A stretch of DNA of 64,000 nucleotides from Leifsonia shinshuensis (GCF_022606355.1 NZ_JAHHZQ010000003.1:682001-746000); one strand, 5' to 3'; shown: positions 1 to 8,872, counted from the first letter of the stretch. Numbers and translations: made by a program. The notes: generated from the sequence alone by a model not told the origin.

Positions 1-757
1 GGTCGACGACGAGGACGACGTGATCGTCCCGGCGCGGAAGGGCACGGTACGGGTGGTGCGGGCGGCACGCGAGGCCGGTGTTCCGCGGGTGGTGCTGACG
101 TCGGCGTTCCACGCGGTCGGCTTCGGGCATCCGCCCCTCGACCGCGCGTTCACCGAGGACGACTGGTCACCGCTCGACGGCCCTGGCATGGACGCATACG
201 GCCGGAGCAAGGTTCTGGCCGAGCGCGCGGCCTGGGAGGCCGTGGCCGGGCAGGGCCGCACCGAGCTCGTCGCCATGCTGCCTGTCGCGGTCGTCGGCCC
301 GCTGATCGGAGGCGGGATCTCCGGGGCCAACCACCTCGTGCGGCGCGTCCTCACCGGCGGGCTGCCGGCCTATCCCGACTTCGCCGTGCCGTTCGTCGAC
401 GTGCGCGATGTCGCCGCCGCGCACATCGCGGCGCTGACCGCGGACCGTGCGGGCGGCGAGCGGTTCCTGCTCTCCGCCCAGGAGGACGCCGTCCCGCTCG
501 CCGAGGTGGGCGCGGCGCTGCGCGAGAGGCTCGGCGACCGTGCCGACCGGGTTCCGCCGCCCACCGCGCTGCTTCCGGACGCCGCCGTGCGCGCGGCGGC
601 GGAGGCCGACCCGGGCATGCGGCCGATGGCGGCCGAGCTCGGCTACCGCAAGAAGGTCTCGACAGAGAAGGCGCGCCGACTGCTCGGCTTCTCCCCGCGA
701 CCGTGGCAGGAGGCGGTCACCGCTGCCGCCGAGAGCATGCTCGCCGCGGGCGCGTAG
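1..757 (+). CDS. NAD-dependent epimerase/dehydratase, 5' truncated
   Basis: The reading frame is open from the window edge (frame beginning at base 2), so the N-terminal Rossmann glycine motif lies outside the window. What remains, about 250 residues, looks like the extended SDR family (dihydroflavonol reductase/epimerase type): a VVLTSAF strand, the catalytic YGRSK (YxxxK), a substrate-binding P-VVGP segment, and a PFVDVRDVAAAH segment typical of these enzymes. The substrate cannot be told. The gene is convergent with the ABC exporter on the other strand. An internal GTG at 20 is in frame but is not a convincing start, because coding sequence continues upstream of it. Confidence 0.85.
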   Translation, partial: VDDEDDVIVPARKGTVRVVRAAREAGVPRVVLTSAFHAVGFGHPPLDRAFTEDDWSPLDGPGMDAYGRSKVLAERAAWEAVAGQGRTELVAMLPVAVVGPLIGGGISGANHLVRRVLTGGLPAYPDFAVPFVDVRDVAAAHIAALTADRAGGERFLLSAQEDAVPLAEVGAALRERLGDRADRVPPPTALLPDAAVRAAAEADPGMRPMAAELGYRKKVSTEKARRLLGFSPRPWQEAVTAAAESMLAAGA

Positions 758-812
758 CCCACCCGCGCTTTCCGCCTACCCCGCCACGGCCGCACTCGCC
801 GGAGGTCAGCGC

Positions 813-1628
813 TCAGCGGCCGTCTTTGCGGATCCAGCGGAAGGTGAGGCGGCAGGCGATCAGACCGGCCACCAGCCAGATCAGCAGCACCACCGCGATC
901 CAGCCGAGCTGCCAGCTGCCGCTCGGCTCCGCCGACTCGAAGCCCGCAGGCAGGAACACGCTGCGCATGCCCTGCGCGATCCACTTGAGCGGGAATAGGC
1001 TCGCGATGTTCTGCAGCCAGGTCGGCAGCAGGTTGAACGCCAGGTACACGCCCGAGATGAACTGCAGCACCAGCACGATCGGGATGATCACCGCCGTGGC
1101 GCTCTTGCCCGTTCGCGGCACCGCCGACAGCGCGATGCCGAGCACGGCGGAGGTCACGATCCCGAGCGCGTAGATCCAGGCGAATCGCAGCCAGAGCGCC
1201 GGGTCGGTCGGCAGCGCGACGCCGAAGGCCACGCGGGCCATCAGCAGGAGCAGGCCGATCTGGAGGATGCTCGTGGCGATGACCTGCCCCATCTTGCCGA
1301 GGAAGTACGACACGACCGGCAGTGGCGTCCCGCCCAGCCGCTTGAGCGTCCCGTCGCTCTTCTCCACGGCGATGTCGACGGCGAGGTTCTGCACACCGCT
1401 GAGCAGGATGCCCGCGGCGATCATCCCGGGCAGGTAGTACGCGGCCTGGGAGATCCCTCCGCTGCCGTCGGGTGCGGCGCCGACCTTGCCGAGCCCCTGG
1501 AAGGCGACGGAGAAGATCCCGAGCATGACGACGGGGAACAGGAACGTGAAGAAGATCGTGTCCGACTGCCGGAAGTACACGAGCACCTCGTAGCGGATGC
1601 GCGACCAGCCCAGGGCGACGGAGGTCAT
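813..1628 (-). CDS. ABC-2 type transporter permease
   Basis: The 271-residue integral membrane protein has about six hydrophobic segments and a conserved soluble stretch EKSDGTLKRLGGTPL after the second, which is typical of ABC-2/DrrB-type export permeases. Its ATG overlaps the stop of the ATPase gene (ATGA), so the two products should be made together as an exporter. Families of this kind export drugs, lipids or polysaccharides; nothing here fixes the substrate. No accessory regulator sits in the pair itself, but a LacI-type palindrome lies upstream of the ATPase gene. Confidence 0.9.
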   Translation of the reverse strand: MTSVALGWSRIRYEVLVYFRQSDTIFFTFLFPVVMLGIFSVAFQGLGKVGAAPDGSGGISQAAYYLPGMIAAGILLSGVQNLAVDIAVEKSDGTLKRLGGTPLPVVSYFLGKMGQVIATSILQIGLLLLMARVAFGVALPTDPALWLRFAWIYALGIVTSAVLGIALSAVPRTGKSATAVIIPIVLVLQFISGVYLAFNLLPTWLQNIASLFPLKWIAQGMRSVFLPAGFESAEPSGSWQLGWIAVVLLIWLVAGLIACRLTFRWIRKDGR

Positions 1629-2521
1629 GCCGCGACCTCCTCTGCACCGGCACCGGTGCCCGCCCGTTCGTCGGCCTCCCGGACCAGCGCGAGATAGATG
1701 TCCTCGAGGCTCGGCCGGATGACCTCCAGGTCACGTGGCTCGCCGCCGAGCTCGGCCGTCAGCCGGGCGACCAGCGCACCCGGCGCCTCGGTGCGCTCGT
1801 CGTGCGGCGCACCGGTCGCGTCGCGCCAGCGGACGATCGGGACGCGCGCCGCCGACCCGCCGATCTCGTCGACGGCGCCGATGTCGAGCAGCGAGCCGTG
1901 GGCGATGACCGCCGCCCGGTCGCTCAGCTGGGCCGCCTCGTCGAGATAGTGGGTGGTGAGGAGGATGGTCGTCCCCTCCCGCTTCAGGGAGCGCACCAGC
2001 TCCCAGAACTGGCGCCGCGCCTCCGGGTCGAAGCCGGTGGTCGGCTCGTCGAGGAAGAGCAGCTCCGGCCGGCCGATCACGCCGAGCGCGACGTCCAGCC
2101 TGCGGCGCTGGCCGCCGGAGAGGTTGCGGATGCGCGTCTTCGCCTTCTCCTCCAGCCCGACGGAGACGATGACCTCCTCGACGTCCCGGCTGTTCGGGTA
2201 GTAGCGGGCGAACTGGGTGAGCTGTTCGCGCACCGTCACGTTCGCGGCCTCCGAACCGGACTGGAGCACGATGCCGAGCCGCGCCTTCCACGCGGTGCCG
2301 GCCTTGCCGGGATCTTCACCGAGCACGCTCACGTCGCCGCCGTCGCGGTCGCGGTACCCCTCGAGGATCTCGATCGTCGTGCTCTTGCCTGCGCCGTTCG
2401 GCCCGAGCAGCGCGAACGTCTCGCCATCGGCGATCTCGAAATCGACGCCGCGCACGGCTTCGAACGAGCCGTACGACTTGCGGAGCCCGCGGACAACCAC
2501 AGCGGGAGGGCGAACACTCAT
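1625..2521 (-). CDS. ABC transporter ATP-binding protein (DrrA type)
   Basis: The 298-residue ATPase carries all nucleotide-binding motifs: Walker A GPNGAGKST near residue 40, the signature LSGGQRRRLDVALG near residue 140, Walker B LLFLDEPTTGFD, and the switch histidine in LLTTHYLDEA. The C-terminal 80 residues form the extension usual in DrrA-like export ATPases. It is first in a two-gene unit with the ABC-2 permease (4 nt overlap). A near-perfect 14 bp LacI-type palindrome at 2601-2614 sits 80 nt upstream of its ATG, so this exporter may belong to the regulon of the neighbouring LacI protein. Export is inferred from the family; the substrate is unknown. Confidence 0.92.
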   Translation of the reverse strand: MSVRPPAVVVRGLRKSYGSFEAVRGVDFEIADGETFALLGPNGAGKSTTIEILEGYRDRDGGDVSVLGEDPGKAGTAWKARLGIVLQSGSEAANVTVREQLTQFARYYPNSRDVEEVIVSVGLEEKAKTRIRNLSGGQRRRLDVALGVIGRPELLFLDEPTTGFDPEARRQFWELVRSLKREGTTILLTTHYLDEAAQLSDRAAVIAHGSLLDIGAVDEIGGSAARVPIVRWRDATGAPHDERTEAPGALVARLTAELGGEPRDLEVIRPSLEDIYLALVREADERAGTGAGAEEVAA

Positions 2522-2600
2522 GCGCTCATCATCCCGCGCGTCGCCGCTCGGCCGCAGCAGCGCCGGGCGCGAGGCGGGACCGTCGGGGAGCGTTCCGCCA

Positions 2601-2614
2601 TGTCATCGATAACA
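2601..2614. promoter_or_regulatory. candidate LacI-family operator (second site)
   Basis: TGTCATCGATAACA is a palindrome with one mismatched pair and a central CG, the form typical of LacI-family operators. It shares TGTyATCG with the site at 3729-3742 in front of the sugar operon. It lies just beyond the stop codon of the lacI-type gene and 80 nt before the ABC exporter ATPase. Confidence 0.5.
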
Positions 2615-2618
2615 TCCG

Positions 2619-3653
2619 TCAGCGCACCGGCGCGGGCCCGGTGGACGCGCGCACGACGAGCACCGGCTCGACGGAGGCCGGCGCCAGCGTCGTCTGCGGG
2701 TCGGCGATGTAGCGCAGCAGGTGCTCCACGGCGAGGCGGCCCATGTCGCCGAAGGGCTGCGCGACGGTCGTCAGCGACGGCGAGCAGTACTCCGCGAGGG
2801 TGATGTCGTCGACGCCGACCACCGAGATGTCCTCCGGCACGCGCCTCCCGAGCTCGTGGAACGCGCGGATGACGCCGAACGCCATCTCGTCGCTCGAGAC
2901 GAAGACCGCGGTGACCTCGGGGATGCGCGCCAGGATCAGCCCGTTGTGATAGCCCGAGGCCGGCGACCAGTCGCCCTTCAGCTCCGGAGGAGGAGTGACC
3001 CCCGCCGCCTCGAGAGTGCTGCGCCAGCCCTCGCTGCGGCTCACGGCATCCAGCCACTCGGCCGGTCCGGAGACGTGCCACACGGTCTCGTGGCCGAGGT
3101 CGAGCAGGTGCTGGGTGGCCAGGCGCGCGGCCTGGGACTGGTCGACGGCGACGATCTCGGTCGTCGAGGTGCGAGAGCCGTCGATGGTGATCGTCGGGAT
3201 CGCCGTGGTCAGCTCTTCGATGCGCTTGGTCACCTGGATGAGCGGCAGCGCGAGCACGATGCCGTCGACGCCCTGGTCGGCCAGCCGCGACATCGCCTCC
3301 TCCACCGCGGCGGGCTCCAGCGACGGACTGGTGGCGGAGCTCACCGCGTAGCCGGCGTCGCGGGCGGCCTCCTCGACCCCGAGGGTCACGGCCGTGCGCG
3401 AATAGAAGCCGGTCTGCAGCAGCACGATGCCGATCGTCCTGCTGTGACCGGACGACAGCATCCGTGCGGCGTTGTTCATGCGATAGCCGAGCTGCTCGAC
3501 GGCGGCGAGCACCTTCGCGCGCGTCTTCTCCTGCACATTGGGATGGCCGCTGAGCGCACGGGAGACCGTCTGCGCTGAGACGCCGGCGACCCGTGCGACG
3601 TCGGCCATGCCGGGCGGCTTCGCCGACGCGTCTCGTTCCTGGGTGCTCGACAT
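2619..3653 (-). CDS. LacI family transcriptional regulator of the beta-galactoside locus
   Basis: The 344-residue protein has an N-terminal LacI helix-turn-helix (MADVARVAGVSAQTVSRAL, residues about 14-32) and hinge, followed by a periplasmic-binding-protein-like sensor domain (TIGIVLLQTGFYSR; later SVVGVDDITLAEYC). It is divergent from the sugar-binding protein, permeases and GH35 beta-galactosidase, so it probably represses them and is released by a galactoside; the ligand is inference. The ATG is preceded by TAGCAT at 3660-3665 with a 6 nt gap and no ribosome-binding site, which suggests a leaderless mRNA. Candidate operators are at 3729-3742 and 2601-2614. Confidence 0.93.
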   Translation of the reverse strand: MSSTQERDASAKPPGMADVARVAGVSAQTVSRALSGHPNVQEKTRAKVLAAVEQLGYRMNNAARMLSSGHSRTIGIVLLQTGFYSRTAVTLGVEEAARDAGYAVSSATSPSLEPAAVEEAMSRLADQGVDGIVLALPLIQVTKRIEELTTAIPTITIDGSRTSTTEIVAVDQSQAARLATQHLLDLGHETVWHVSGPAEWLDAVSRSEGWRSTLEAAGVTPPPELKGDWSPASGYHNGLILARIPEVTAVFVSSDEMAFGVIRAFHELGRRVPEDISVVGVDDITLAEYCSPSLTTVAQPFGDMGRLAVEHLLRYIADPQTTLAPASVEPVLVVRASTGPAPVR

Positions 3654-3678
3654 GAAGCCATGCTAGCGCGCGCATCGC

Positions 3679-3705
3679 CGAACACACGCGGATTCGCGGT
3701 GTTCG
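3679..3705. promoter_or_regulatory. inverted repeat in the lacI/sugar operon intergenic region
   Basis: CGAACAC (3679-3685) and GTGTTCG (3699-3705) form an inverted repeat that continues inward through CGCG/CGCG with one bulged base. It overlaps the expected upstream promoter region of the lacI-type gene. It could be a second regulator site or an RNA hairpin; I cannot tell which. Confidence 0.35.
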
Positions 3706-3728
3706 CTCTCTCGAACGAGAATCGCAAT

Positions 3729-3742
3729 TGTTATCGGTATCA
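3729..3742. promoter_or_regulatory. candidate LacI-family operator of the sugar operon
   Basis: TGTTATCGGTATCA is an imperfect 14 bp palindrome (five of seven pairs) with central CG, in the most AT-rich part of the intergenic region and 60 nt before the binding-protein start. It matches the common LacI-family form TGTTATCGATAACA closely and resembles the 2601-2614 site. Confidence 0.6.
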
Positions 3743-3801
3743 TTCTGTGCGAGACTCTCCTCCTGAACCCAATGAGGGTGTCTGCGATCAAAGGAGAGGC
3801 A

Positions 3802-5097
3802 GTGAAGAAGTCAGCAGCAATCCGCCTGGCGGGCGCGGCGGGGGCGGTCGCCCTCGGCATCATGGGCTTGACCGGCTGTTCCGGAGGGTCCGGCACCTCG
3901 TCCGAGCCCGCCGCCGTGACGTTCTGGGGCTGGGCCCCCGGATACGCCGACGCGGTGAAGGCGTTCAACACCTCGCACAAGGACGTGAAGGTCACCTACC
4001 AGGAAGTGCAGCCGGGCTCCAAGGGCGGCTACCAGAAGATGCTCAACGCGGTCACCGCCGGCAACGCGCCGTGCCTCGCGCAGGTCGGCTACGAGACCCT
4101 CCCGAGCTTCGCCGCCCAGGGAGCACTCGAAGACGTCGCGTCCACCGCGAAGGCCGACGAGAAGGACTTCCAGCCCGCCGCCTGGAAATCGGTCACCATC
4201 GGCGACGCCGTCTACGGAGCACCCGTCGACACCGGCCCCATGGGGCTGTTCTACAACAAGCAGCTGTTCGACTCGCTCGGGCTGAGCGCGCCGACCACCT
4301 GGGCGGAGTACAAGGCCGACGCCGAGAAGATCCACGCGTCCGACCCGACCAAATTCATCTCCTCCCCCTACCTCGACTACGACTACGCCGGCCTCGCCTG
4401 GCAGACCGGGGCCGCGTGGTTCGGTGTCGACGGCGACGCCTGGAAGGTCAGCCTGGCCTCCGACGCCAACCTGAAGATCGCGGACTACTGGCAGGGACTC
4501 GTCTCCGAGGGCCTGATCAGCAGCGCCCCGATGTACGACCAGGCCTGGTACACGGGTCTCGGCAACGGGAGCATCGCCACTGTGGTCGGCGCGGTCTGGC
4601 AGGCGGGCGTCATCAAGGGCGGCGCGGCCGACGGCTCCGGCAAGTGGGCCGTCGAACCGATGCCCCAGTGGTCCGCCGGCGACGACCAGGTCGGCAACGC
4701 CGGAGGCTCGGCGACCGCCGTGCTCAAGGGCTGCTCCGACCCCAAGGCCGCGTGGGAGTTCGCGCACTGGCTGAGCACCGACAAGACCACCTTCGACATG
4801 CTGGTGAAGAAGGCCGGACTCTACCCTGCTGCGACCGGGCTCGCCGACCTCCCGGCGCTCACCGAGGGCGACGCGTACTTCGGCGGCCAGAAGATCTTCG
4901 ATGTGTTCGCGAAGGCGGCGCCGAAGGTCAACCCCGACTGGACCTGGGGACCGGTCATGACGAAGACCGCAGCCGACCTCGACGACGGGCTGGGCAAGGC
5001 CTGGTCTGGTCAGGGGACGATCGCCGACGCGCTGAAGACGGCGCAAGACAAGACGATCGCCGAACTGAAGAAGCAGGGTCTGAAGGTCAGCCAGTAG
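3802..5097 (+). CDS. extracellular sugar-binding lipoprotein of an ABC importer
   Basis: The 431-residue protein starts with a lysine-rich signal peptide ending in the lipobox LTGC, so it should be a membrane-anchored lipoprotein. The mature part is a family 1 solute-binding protein (VTFWGWAPGYADAVKAFN at the start, then a typical periplasmic-binding fold). GTG at 3802 is chosen because AAGGAG lies 7 nt upstream; the in-frame GTG at 3772 would place extra residues before the signal peptide and has no ribosome-binding site. The gene is followed by two permeases and a GH35 beta-galactosidase, so its ligand is probably a beta-galactoside or galacto-oligosaccharide. No ATPase is encoded here; a shared MsiK-like ATPase elsewhere would be needed. 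Confidence 0.93.
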   Translation: MKKSAAIRLAGAAGAVALGIMGLTGCSGGSGTSSEPAAVTFWGWAPGYADAVKAFNTSHKDVKVTYQEVQPGSKGGYQKMLNAVTAGNAPCLAQVGYETLPSFAAQGALEDVASTAKADEKDFQPAAWKSVTIGDAVYGAPVDTGPMGLFYNKQLFDSLGLSAPTTWAEYKADAEKIHASDPTKFISSPYLDYDYAGLAWQTGAAWFGVDGDAWKVSLASDANLKIADYWQGLVSEGLISSAPMYDQAWYTGLGNGSIATVVGAVWQAGVIKGGAADGSGKWAVEPMPQWSAGDDQVGNAGGSATAVLKGCSDPKAAWEFAHWLSTDKTTFDMLVKKAGLYPAATGLADLPALTEGDAYFGGQKIFDVFAKAAPKVNPDWTWGPVMTKTAADLDDGLGKAWSGQGTIADALKTAQDKTIAELKKQGLKVSQ

Positions 5098-5111
5098 CGA
5101 CCTCCCGGACC

Positions 5112-5150
5112 GGGATGCGGCGGTCGACCCCGAGTGGACCGCCGCATCCC
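5112..5150 (+). terminator. intercistronic hairpin between binding protein and permease
   Basis: GGGATGCGGCGGTC (5112-5125) and its exact complement (5137-5150) make a perfect 14 bp stem with an 11 nt loop, 15 nt after the binding-protein stop. There is no T-tract. Such hairpins often lower expression of the permeases relative to the abundant binding protein by partial termination or mRNA protection. Confidence 0.7.
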
Positions 5151-5193
5151 GCCGCACAACGCACCACGAACGCCCGCAGGAGAGAAGGAACCC

Positions 5194-6156
5194 GTGACCG
5201 ACCTGGCCGTCGCCGAACCCCCGGCGACCTCAGCGGCGAGACCCGCCGGCCCGCGCGCGCAGCGAAAGCCGCGCCGCTGGATCGGGTGGCGGGCGCCGCT
5301 GCTCTTCCTCGGGCCGTTCGTCGTGCTGTTCGCGGCGATGAACATCGCCCCGATCGTCTACGCGTTCGTGAGCAGCCTGTTCACGGTGAAGCGGTCGGGT
5401 CTCGGCCTCACCGCACCGGAACAGGTCTTCGATCCGATCGCGAACTACCTGCACGCCTTCAGCGACTCCGACTTCGTCGCGTCGCTCGGCCGGGTCCTCC
5501 TGTTCGGTGTGGTGCAGGTTCCGGTCATGCTCGGCCTCGCCCTGGCGCTCGCGCTGCTCATCGACTCGAAGTCGGCGCGAGGCAAGGGCTTCTTCCGGCT
5601 GTCGAGCTTCCTCCCCTACGCGATCCCCGGCGTGAGCGCTGCGCTCGTCTGGTCGTTCATGTACTCGACCACCTCGAGCCCGATCAACCACCTCCTGGAG
5701 CCGATCGGCATCCAACTGCCGTTCTTCGACGACGGCACGGTGCTCTGGTCGGTGGCGAACATCGTCACCTGGAGCTGGACCGGGTACAACATGATCATCA
5801 TCTACGCGGCCCTGCAGTCCATCCCGGCCGAGGTGCTGGAGGCCGCCAGACTCGACGGCGCGTCCGCCTTCCGCACCGCCTGGAGCGTCAAGATCCCGAT
5901 GGTGCGCAGCGCGATCGTGCTCACCGCCGTCTTCTCGATCATCGGCTCGGCGCAGCTCTACAACGAACCGACGGTGCTCCAACCCATCTCTGGCGGCTCC
6001 ATCCCGTCGACCTTCACCCCCATCATGTCGGCCCAGGCCGCCGTCGGCGCGGGCAACTACCCCTACGCCGCCGCCCAGTCGGTCATCCTCGCGGTGCTCG
6101 TCGGCGTGATCTCGTTCGTCTTCTTCCGACTCACCAGCAAAGGGGACGCGGCGTGA
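5194..6156 (+). CDS. sugar ABC transporter permease (MalF type)
   Basis: The protein has 320 residues with about six membrane segments and the EAA loop of binding-protein-dependent permeases (ALQSIPAEVLEAARLDGASA) that docks onto the ATPase. GTG at 5194 follows AGAAGGAA and is preferred to the in-frame GTG at 5134, which lies inside the intercistronic hairpin. The stop overlaps the GTG of the next permease (GTGA), giving tight coupling. It should pair with the downstream MalG-type permease to form the channel of a carbohydrate importer in the CUT1 family. Confidence 0.93.
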   Translation: MTDLAVAEPPATSAARPAGPRAQRKPRRWIGWRAPLLFLGPFVVLFAAMNIAPIVYAFVSSLFTVKRSGLGLTAPEQVFDPIANYLHAFSDSDFVASLGRVLLFGVVQVPVMLGLALALALLIDSKSARGKGFFRLSSFLPYAIPGVSAALVWSFMYSTTSSPINHLLEPIGIQLPFFDDGTVLWSVANIVTWSWTGYNMIIIYAALQSIPAEVLEAARLDGASAFRTAWSVKIPMVRSAIVLTAVFSIIGSAQLYNEPTVLQPISGGSIPSTFTPIMSAQAAVGAGNYPYAAAQSVILAVLVGVISFVFFRLTSKGDAA

Positions 6157-7007
6157 CCCTCCTCAGCCCGCGGCGCGACACGACACCGCTCAGCCGAACC
6201 ATCGTGACGGTGCTGCTCGCCGTCTCGACCGTCTACTTCCTCTTCCCGCTCTGGTGGCTGCTGGTGTCGGCGACCAAGCCGTTCGGCGAGCAGTTCTCGG
6301 GCAACGGCCTGTGGTTCGACGGCTTCGGGCTGTTCGACAACCTCGCCAGGCTCACCGCCCAGAACAACGGCATCTTCTGGCAGTGGATGCTCAACAGCCT
6401 GATCTACTGCGGACTCGGCGCCGCGATCGGCACCCTGCTGTCGGCGATGGGCGGCTATGCGCTGGCCAAGTACGACTTCCCGGGACGCGGCGCGCTGTTC
6501 GGGCTGATCCTCGCGGCCGTGCTGGTGCCGAAGATCCTGTTCACCCTGCCGCTCTATCTGATGTTCTCGGGAGTCCACCTGATCGACAACCCGCTCGCCG
6601 TGCTGCTGCCGAGCGTCGTCAGCCCGTTCGGCGTGTACCTGGCCCGGGTCTTCGCCGCCCAGTCGGTGCCGGACGAGGTGATCGAGGCCGGCAGGCTCGA
6701 CGGCGCGGGCGAGTTCCGCATCTTCCGCGCGATCTCGACCCGGATGATGCTGCCGGCCCTCGTGACGATCTTCCTCTTCCAGTTCGTCGAGATCTGGAAC
6801 AACTACCTCCTCCCCGCGATGGTGCTGGGCGACGACCGCCTGCAGCCGGTGACCGTGGGACTCGTCGGCTGGAACGCCAGCCATGTCGCAGTCCCCCCGC
6901 CGCTGGTGGTGATCGGCTCGCTCGTCTCGATCGTGCCTCTGGTCATCGCGTTCCTCGCCCTGCAGCGGTTCTGGCGCGCCGGGATGACCGCGGGAGCCGT
7001 GAAGTGA
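6153..7007 (+). CDS. sugar ABC transporter permease (MalG type)
   Basis: This 284-residue permease has about six membrane segments and an EAA loop (VPDEVIEAGRLDGAGEFRIF) typical of MalG-type subunits. The start GTG overlaps the upstream stop by 4 nt. The reading frame is open far upstream, to about 3660, but only because it runs as a shadow through the upstream genes. Its own stop overlaps the GTG of the beta-galactosidase gene, so uptake and hydrolysis are coupled in one transcript. Confidence 0.93.
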   Translation: MTLLSPRRDTTPLSRTIVTVLLAVSTVYFLFPLWWLLVSATKPFGEQFSGNGLWFDGFGLFDNLARLTAQNNGIFWQWMLNSLIYCGLGAAIGTLLSAMGGYALAKYDFPGRGALFGLILAAVLVPKILFTLPLYLMFSGVHLIDNPLAVLLPSVVSPFGVYLARVFAAQSVPDEVIEAGRLDGAGEFRIFRAISTRMMLPALVTIFLFQFVEIWNNYLLPAMVLGDDRLQPVTVGLVGWNASHVAVPPPLVVIGSLVSIVPLVIAFLALQRFWRAGMTAGAVK

Positions 7008-8818
7008 CGCTGACGGCGACCTCCGCTCTGCTGACGTTCGACGACGGGCGACTGTTCCGCGACGGCGTGCCGCACCAGGTGCTGTCGGGCTCGCTGCACT
7101 ACTTCCGGGTGCATCCCGCGCAGTGGCGCGACCGGCTGGAGCGGCTCGCGGCCCTCGGGCTCAACACGGTCGACACCTATGTCGCTTGGAACTTCCACCA
7201 GGGCCGCCCGGACCGTGCGGCCTCCTTCGAGGGCTGGCGGGATCTCGAGGCCTTCGTCACGATCGCGGGCGAGCTCGGACTCGACGTCATCGTGCGTCCG
7301 GGTCCGTACATCTGCGCCGAGTGGGACAACGGAGGCCTGCCCGCCTGGCTCACGGCGATCGTGGGAACGCGTGCCCGCACCTCCGACCCGACCTATCTCG
7401 CCGCCGTCGCAGCCTGGTTCGACGACCTCATGCCGCGGCTGGCCGCCCTCCAGGCGTCCAACGGCGGACCGATCGTCGCCTTCCAGGTCGAGAACGAGTA
7501 CGGCAGTTATGGCGACGACGCTTCGTACCTGGCCTGGCTGCGCGAGGCGCTGGTCGACCGCGGTGCGTCCGAGCTGCTCTACACGGCGGACGGTCCCACC
7601 GATCTGATGCTCGACGGCGGCTCCCTCCCCGGCACGCTCGCGACCGCGACGTTCGGCTCCCGCGCGGCAGACGCGTTCCGGCTGCTGCGCTCCCGCCGCG
7701 CGGACGAGCCGCTCCTGTGCGCGGAGTTCTGGAACGGCTGGTTCGATCACTGGGGCGAGCGGCACCACGTGCGCTCGGTGCCGAGCGCCGACGCGACGCT
7801 GGGCGACATCCTCGACGCCGGAGGGTCGGTCAGCCTCTACATGGCGCACGGGGGAACGAACTTCGGGCTGTGGGCCGGCGCCAACCACGACGGGAGGTTG
7901 CAGCCGACGATCACGAGCTACGACTCCGACGCGCCGATCGCCGAGCACGGGGCCGTCACCGCCAAGTTCCACGCGTTCCGGTCGCGATTCGTGGCGGCGG
8001 GAGGTCGGGAGCTCCCCGTTCCCGCCGACCCGGTGATCCTCCCGGCGCGCAGCATCCCGGTCGTCCGGGGCTCCGGGCTGCTCCCGGCGCTCGGCTCGAT
8101 CGCGCCGCGCGGTGCGCGCCCGACGCCTCCGAGCTTCGAAGAGCTGGGCATCGCCTCAGGTCTCGTGCTCTACGCCGCGACGCCCCGCGTGCCGCTGGGC
8201 GAGCTCGAGCTCAGCGTTCGAGGGCTGCACGACCGGGCGCAGGTCTTCGTCGACGGGGAGCCGATCGGCGTGCTCGACGGCGACGGCTCGCTGCCCGTGC
8301 GGGGAACGGGGACGCGGGTCGACCTCCGGATCCTTGTGGAGAACCAGGGCCGCATCAACTACGGGCCGCTGCTCGGACAGGGCAAGGGGATCCTGGGCGG
8401 GGTGCAGCTCGGGCGCCGGCTCGTGCACGGCTGGACGACGACGCCGCTGCCGCTCGACGAGTGGTCGGCGGCGGAGCTGGGAGCGCTGGCGTCGGGCGGC
8501 GCGACGGGCGCTGCCGGCGCGGCCGACGATGCGGCGGCGGGCTTCTCGACGGCGGGCTTCGTACTCGGCGACGGCGAGCCGGCGGATGCCTTCCTCGCTC
8601 TGCCCGGCTTCGGCAAGGGGTTCGTGTGGGTGAACGGATTCCTGCTCGGCCGCTACTGGGAGGTGGGGCCGCAGTCGACGCTGTATGTGCCTGCTCCCGT
8701 GCTCGAGGTCGGCGTGAACACCGTCACGGTGCTGGAGCTGCTGCACTCGGGCACGCACCTCGCGTTCCGCGACCGGCCGGAGCTCGGCCCTCCCGAAGAG
8801 TACGTCGAGACCTTCTGA
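7004..8818 (+). CDS. glycoside hydrolase family 35 beta-galactosidase
   Basis: The 604-residue enzyme has the GH35 catalytic barrel at residues about 10-320 and C-terminal jelly-roll domains. The N-terminal signature GSLHYFRVHPAQWRDRL is clear. The acid/base is expected to be Glu165 in VENEYGSYG and the nucleophile Glu241 in CAEFWNGWFDHWG. RPGPYICAEWDNGGLPAWL is present. There is no signal peptide, so it acts inside the cell on beta-galactosides brought in by the upstream importer. GTG at 7004 overlaps the permease stop (GTGA). There is an Ala/Gly-rich, low-complexity insert at about residues 495-515. Confidence 0.93.
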   Translation: MTLTATSALLTFDDGRLFRDGVPHQVLSGSLHYFRVHPAQWRDRLERLAALGLNTVDTYVAWNFHQGRPDRAASFEGWRDLEAFVTIAGELGLDVIVRPGPYICAEWDNGGLPAWLTAIVGTRARTSDPTYLAAVAAWFDDLMPRLAALQASNGGPIVAFQVENEYGSYGDDASYLAWLREALVDRGASELLYTADGPTDLMLDGGSLPGTLATATFGSRAADAFRLLRSRRADEPLLCAEFWNGWFDHWGERHHVRSVPSADATLGDILDAGGSVSLYMAHGGTNFGLWAGANHDGRLQPTITSYDSDAPIAEHGAVTAKFHAFRSRFVAAGGRELPVPADPVILPARSIPVVRGSGLLPALGSIAPRGARPTPPSFEELGIASGLVLYAATPRVPLGELELSVRGLHDRAQVFVDGEPIGVLDGDGSLPVRGTGTRVDLRILVENQGRINYGPLLGQGKGILGGVQLGRRLVHGWTTTPLPLDEWSAAELGALASGGATGAAGAADDAAAGFSTAGFVLGDGEPADAFLALPGFGKGFVWVNGFLLGRYWEVGPQSTLYVPAPVLEVGVNTVTVLELLHSGTHLAFRDRPELGPPEEYVETF

Positions 8819-8834
8819 CCGCTCGGCGATCCGG

Positions 8835-8872
8835 TTGACAGTTTGAGTTCTAACTATTAGAGTTCTAACTAT
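8835..8872 (+). promoter_or_regulatory. consensus promoter and operator of the marR-type gene
   Basis: TTGACA (8835-8840), a 17 nt spacer and TAGAGT (8858-8863) form a near-consensus promoter whose start point coincides with the ATG at 8871, so the mRNA should be leaderless. The 13 nt sequence GAGTTCTAACTAT occurs twice (8845-8857 and 8860-8872). Overlapping it is the palindrome TTAGAGTTCTAA (8857-8868), five of six pairs matched. Binding there would block the promoter, so MarR autoregulation is likely. Confidence 0.7.

Noticed and set aside
3660-7007. An open frame of 1115 codons that would fuse an upstream stretch to the MalG-type permease
   Set aside because: The first 830 codons run out of frame through the binding-protein and MalF-type genes. 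The real permease starts at GTG 6153 with a 4 nt overlap.
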